Assembly (NCBI RefSeq): GCF_000177195.2
Contig: NC_015953.1
Location: forward strand, 6,572,001 to 6,636,000
DNA: 64,000 nucleotides
Source: Streptomyces sp. SirexAA-E
Lineage (GTDB): Bacteria; Actinomycetota; Actinomycetes; Streptomycetales; Streptomycetaceae
Reading direction: 5' to 3'
Positions within the stretch are counted from its first letter, which is position 1, and each line of letters begins with the position of its first letter. Made by a program: the position numbers and the translations under genes. The notes below the pieces were generated by a model that ran no database searches, was not told where the DNA came from, and was given only the letters and a program-made list of their open reading frames with translations. Shown in pieces: positions 62,079-64,000 of the stretch.

Positions 62079-63986
62079 CTACGCGGGCGCGCGGCGGTCG
62101 GCGGGCCGGACGGCCTCCTCGGCCTCCGGCCGGTCGAACTGGGTGCGGTACAGCTCCGCGTACCGTCCCCCGATGGCCAGCAGCTCGTCGTGGGTGCCCC
62201 GTTCCACGATCCGCCCCGCCTCGACCACCAGGATCAGGTCGGCGGCCCGCACGGTGGACAGCCGGTGGGCGATCACCACGGCGGTGCGGCCCTCCAGCGC
62301 CTCGGCCAGGGCCTCCTGGACCGCCGCCTCCGAGGTGGAGTCCAGGTGCGCGGTCGCCTCGTCCAGGATGACCACCCGCTGACGGGCCAGCAGCAGCCGG
62401 GCGATGGTCAGGCGTTGGCGTTCGCCGCCGGACAGCCGGTAGCCGCGCTCACCCACGACCGTGTCCAGGCCGTCCGGCAGCGAGGCCACGAGACCGTCCA
62501 GCCGGGAGCGGCGCAGCGCGTCCCAGACCTCGTCCTCGGTGGCGTCGGGCCGGGCGATCAGCAGATTCGCCCGCACGGACTCGTGGAAGAGGTGTCCGTC
62601 CTGGGTGACCATGCCGAGCGTCTCGCGGATCGACTCCGCGCTGAGGTCCCGTACGTCGACGCCGTTCAGGCGCACGCTGCCGGCGTCGGCGTCGTACAGC
62701 CGGGGGAGCAGTTGGGCGACGGTCGACTTGCCCGCCCCCGAGGAGCCGACGAGGGCGACCATGCGGCCGGGCGCGGCGGTGAAGGAGACGTCGTGGAGCA
62801 CCTGGGCGCCGCCCCGCCGGTCGAGCGTGGCGACCTCCTCCAGGGAGGCGAGGGAGACCTTGTCGGCGGACGGGTAGCCGAAGGAGACGCCGTCGAACTC
62901 CACGGCCACCGGCCCGTCCGGGACCCGCCGGGCGTCGGGCCTCTCCTCGATCAGCGGCTTCAGGTCGAGGACCTCGAAGACCCGCTCGAAGCTGACCAGG
63001 GCGCTCATCACCTCGACCCTGGCGCCCGCCAGTGCGGTGAGCGGCGCGTAGAGCCGGGTGAGGAGCAGGGCCAGGGAGACGACCGCGCCCGGTTCCAGGC
63101 TGCCGCGCAGCGCGTAGAGGCCGCCGAGCCCGTAGACCAGCGCGAGGGCCAGTGCGGAGACCAGGGTGAGCGCCGTGATGAACGTGGACTGGAGCATCGC
63201 CGTACGGACGCCGATGTCCCGCACCCGGCCCGCCCGGGCGGCGAACGCCGCGGATTCGTCGGCGGGGCGCCCGAACAGCTTGACCAGGGTCGCGCCCGGT
63301 GCCGAGAAGCGCTCCGTCATCCGGGTGCCCATGCTCGCGTTGTGCCCCGCTGCCTCCCGCTGGAGCGCGGCCATCCGGGAGCCCATCCGCCGCGCCGGCA
63401 CGACGAACACCGGCAGCAGCACCAGGGCGAGCAGGGTGATCTGCCAGGAGATGGTCAGCATCACGGCCAGTGTCAGCACCAGGGTGACGAGGTTGGAGAC
63501 GACGCCGGAGAGCGTGTTGCTGAAGGCCCGTTGCGCGCCGATCACGTCGTTGTTGAGCCGGCTGACCAGCGCGCCCGTCCGGGTGCGGGTGAAGAAGGCG
63601 ACGGGCATCCGCTGGACGTGGTCGAAGACCGCCGTGCGCAGGTCCAGGATCAGCCCCTCGCCGAGCGTCGCCGACAGCCACCGGGTGAGGAGGGCCAGCG
63701 CCGCCTCCGCGACGGCGATCAGGGCGATCAGCAGGGCGAGACGGGTGACCGTCCCGCTGTCGTCACCCCGCACGATCGCGTCGACGACCCGCCCCGCCAG
63801 CACCGGTGTGGCCACCGCGAGCAGCGCGGTGACCACACTCAGCAGCAGGAAGCGGAGGATCCGCGCCCGGTGCGGCCGGGCGAACGTCCCGATGCGGCGC
63901 AAGGTGGCCCGGGAGAAGGGTCTGCGGCCCTCCTGCGCGTTCATCGCACTGTGCAGTGACGTCCAGGCGGTGACTTCCATGTCCAT
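62079..63986 (-). CDS. ABC exporter, fused permease and ATPase (MsbA/LmrA type)
   Basis: 635 residues from ATG 63986 (GAGGT upstream). The six-helix type IV exporter domain (~25-330) has coupling phrases DLRTAVFDHVQRMPVAFFTR and TRTGALVSRLNNDVIGAQRA. The nucleotide-binding domain follows with Walker A VALVGSSGAGKSTVAQLLPR, signature YRLSGGERQRLTIARLLLAR, Walker B VVILDEATAHLDSTSEAAVQ and H-loop VIAHRLSTVRAAD. Works as a homodimer or with a second half-transporter outside the window. Substrate unknown; lipids, peptides or drugs are possible. Confidence 0.93.
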   Translation of the reverse strand: MDMEVTAWTSLHSAMNAQEGRRPFSRATLRRIGTFARPHRARILRFLLLSVVTALLAVATPVLAGRVVDAIVRGDDSGTVTRLALLIALIAVAEAALALLTRWLSATLGEGLILDLRTAVFDHVQRMPVAFFTRTRTGALVSRLNNDVIGAQRAFSNTLSGVVSNLVTLVLTLAVMLTISWQITLLALVLLPVFVVPARRMGSRMAALQREAAGHNASMGTRMTERFSAPGATLVKLFGRPADESAAFAARAGRVRDIGVRTAMLQSTFITALTLVSALALALVYGLGGLYALRGSLEPGAVVSLALLLTRLYAPLTALAGARVEVMSALVSFERVFEVLDLKPLIEERPDARRVPDGPVAVEFDGVSFGYPSADKVSLASLEEVATLDRRGGAQVLHDVSFTAAPGRMVALVGSSGAGKSTVAQLLPRLYDADAGSVRLNGVDVRDLSAESIRETLGMVTQDGHLFHESVRANLLIARPDATEDEVWDALRRSRLDGLVASLPDGLDTVVGERGYRLSGGERQRLTIARLLLARQRVVILDEATAHLDSTSEAAVQEALAEALEGRTAVVIAHRLSTVRAADLILVVEAGRIVERGTHDELLAIGGRYAELYRTQFDRPEAEEAVRPADRRAPA

Positions 63987-64000
63987 GCGGGCGATACCTC

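Noticed and set aside
1..64000. CRISPR arrays, tRNA/rRNA genes, insertion-sequence ends
   Set aside because: No regularly spaced repeats, no tRNA cloverleaf or rRNA-like segment, and no transposase or long terminal inverted repeats were seen on reading through; a covariance-model search would be needed to exclude small RNAs.

Overview
The window reads as Streptomyces, or a very close high-GC actinomycete. Coding sequence is strongly G/C-biased at third positions, GTG starts are frequent, genes are often coupled by 1-4 nt overlaps, in-frame TTA codons are rare and concentrated in a few accessory genes, and many families are actinomycete favourites (DUF574-type methyltransferases, CU044_5270 proteins, SigJ-like sigma factors, FxSxx-type TPR proteins, Tat-exported sugar-binding lipoproteins). 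No rRNA, tRNA or CRISPR array was seen.

Region 1 (1-27 kb) is a patchwork of accessory genes mixed with gene debris. It holds a two-component pair, a frameshifted QueD-like gene, an N6-adenine DNA methylase, a GmrSD-type (DUF262/DUF1524) restriction protein fused to an alkyltransferase-like domain, an alpha/beta hydrolase under a perfect TetR-type operator, two DUF574 methyltransferases, remnants of a WXG100/CdiI-immunity locus, and a single-chain fusion of a prenyl diphosphate synthase with a class I terpene synthase (15.0-17.1 kb). These are followed by an FAD oxidoreductase/SigJ pair, a VanZ protein, an ECF sigma/CU044_5270 pair, a broken ATP-grasp gene, a secreted pectinesterase, and a LacI regulator flanked by two near-identical palindromes.

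Region 2 (27.9-39.2 kb) is one block of co-directional genes: an EAD-VMAP protein, a MoxR AAA ATPase, a giant vWA-like/NB-ARC/TPR protein (FxsT type), a GHSLGG hydrolase, a caspase-like peptidase with a C-terminal effector-associated domain, a 62-residue FxsA-like peptide and an HExxH-type peptide hydroxylase. This is an NTP-dependent ternary conflict system carrying a RiPP-like precursor/modifier pair. The first three genes all contain TTA codons, which suggests developmental (bldA) control.

Region 3 (39.3-53.7 kb) is a xyloglucan-utilisation locus. A minus-strand operon encodes a sugar-binding lipoprotein, two LplB/LplC-type permeases, GH42 beta-galactosidase, GH95 alpha-L-fucosidase and a secreted GH12 endoglucanase. 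It diverges from a plus-strand GH3 beta-glucosidase and GH31 alpha-xylosidase. The divergent promoter region holds two copies of the palindrome TCGAAGCGCTTCGA that also flanks the LacI promoter 21 kb away, so that LacI protein is the likely repressor.

Region 4 (53.8-61.6 kb) is a glycine-betaine operon: betaine aldehyde dehydrogenase, choline oxidase and a ProV/ProW/ProX importer whose permease is a tandem duplication in one chain. The window ends with a truncated PadR regulator behind an intact-looking promoter/operator, and an ABC exporter.
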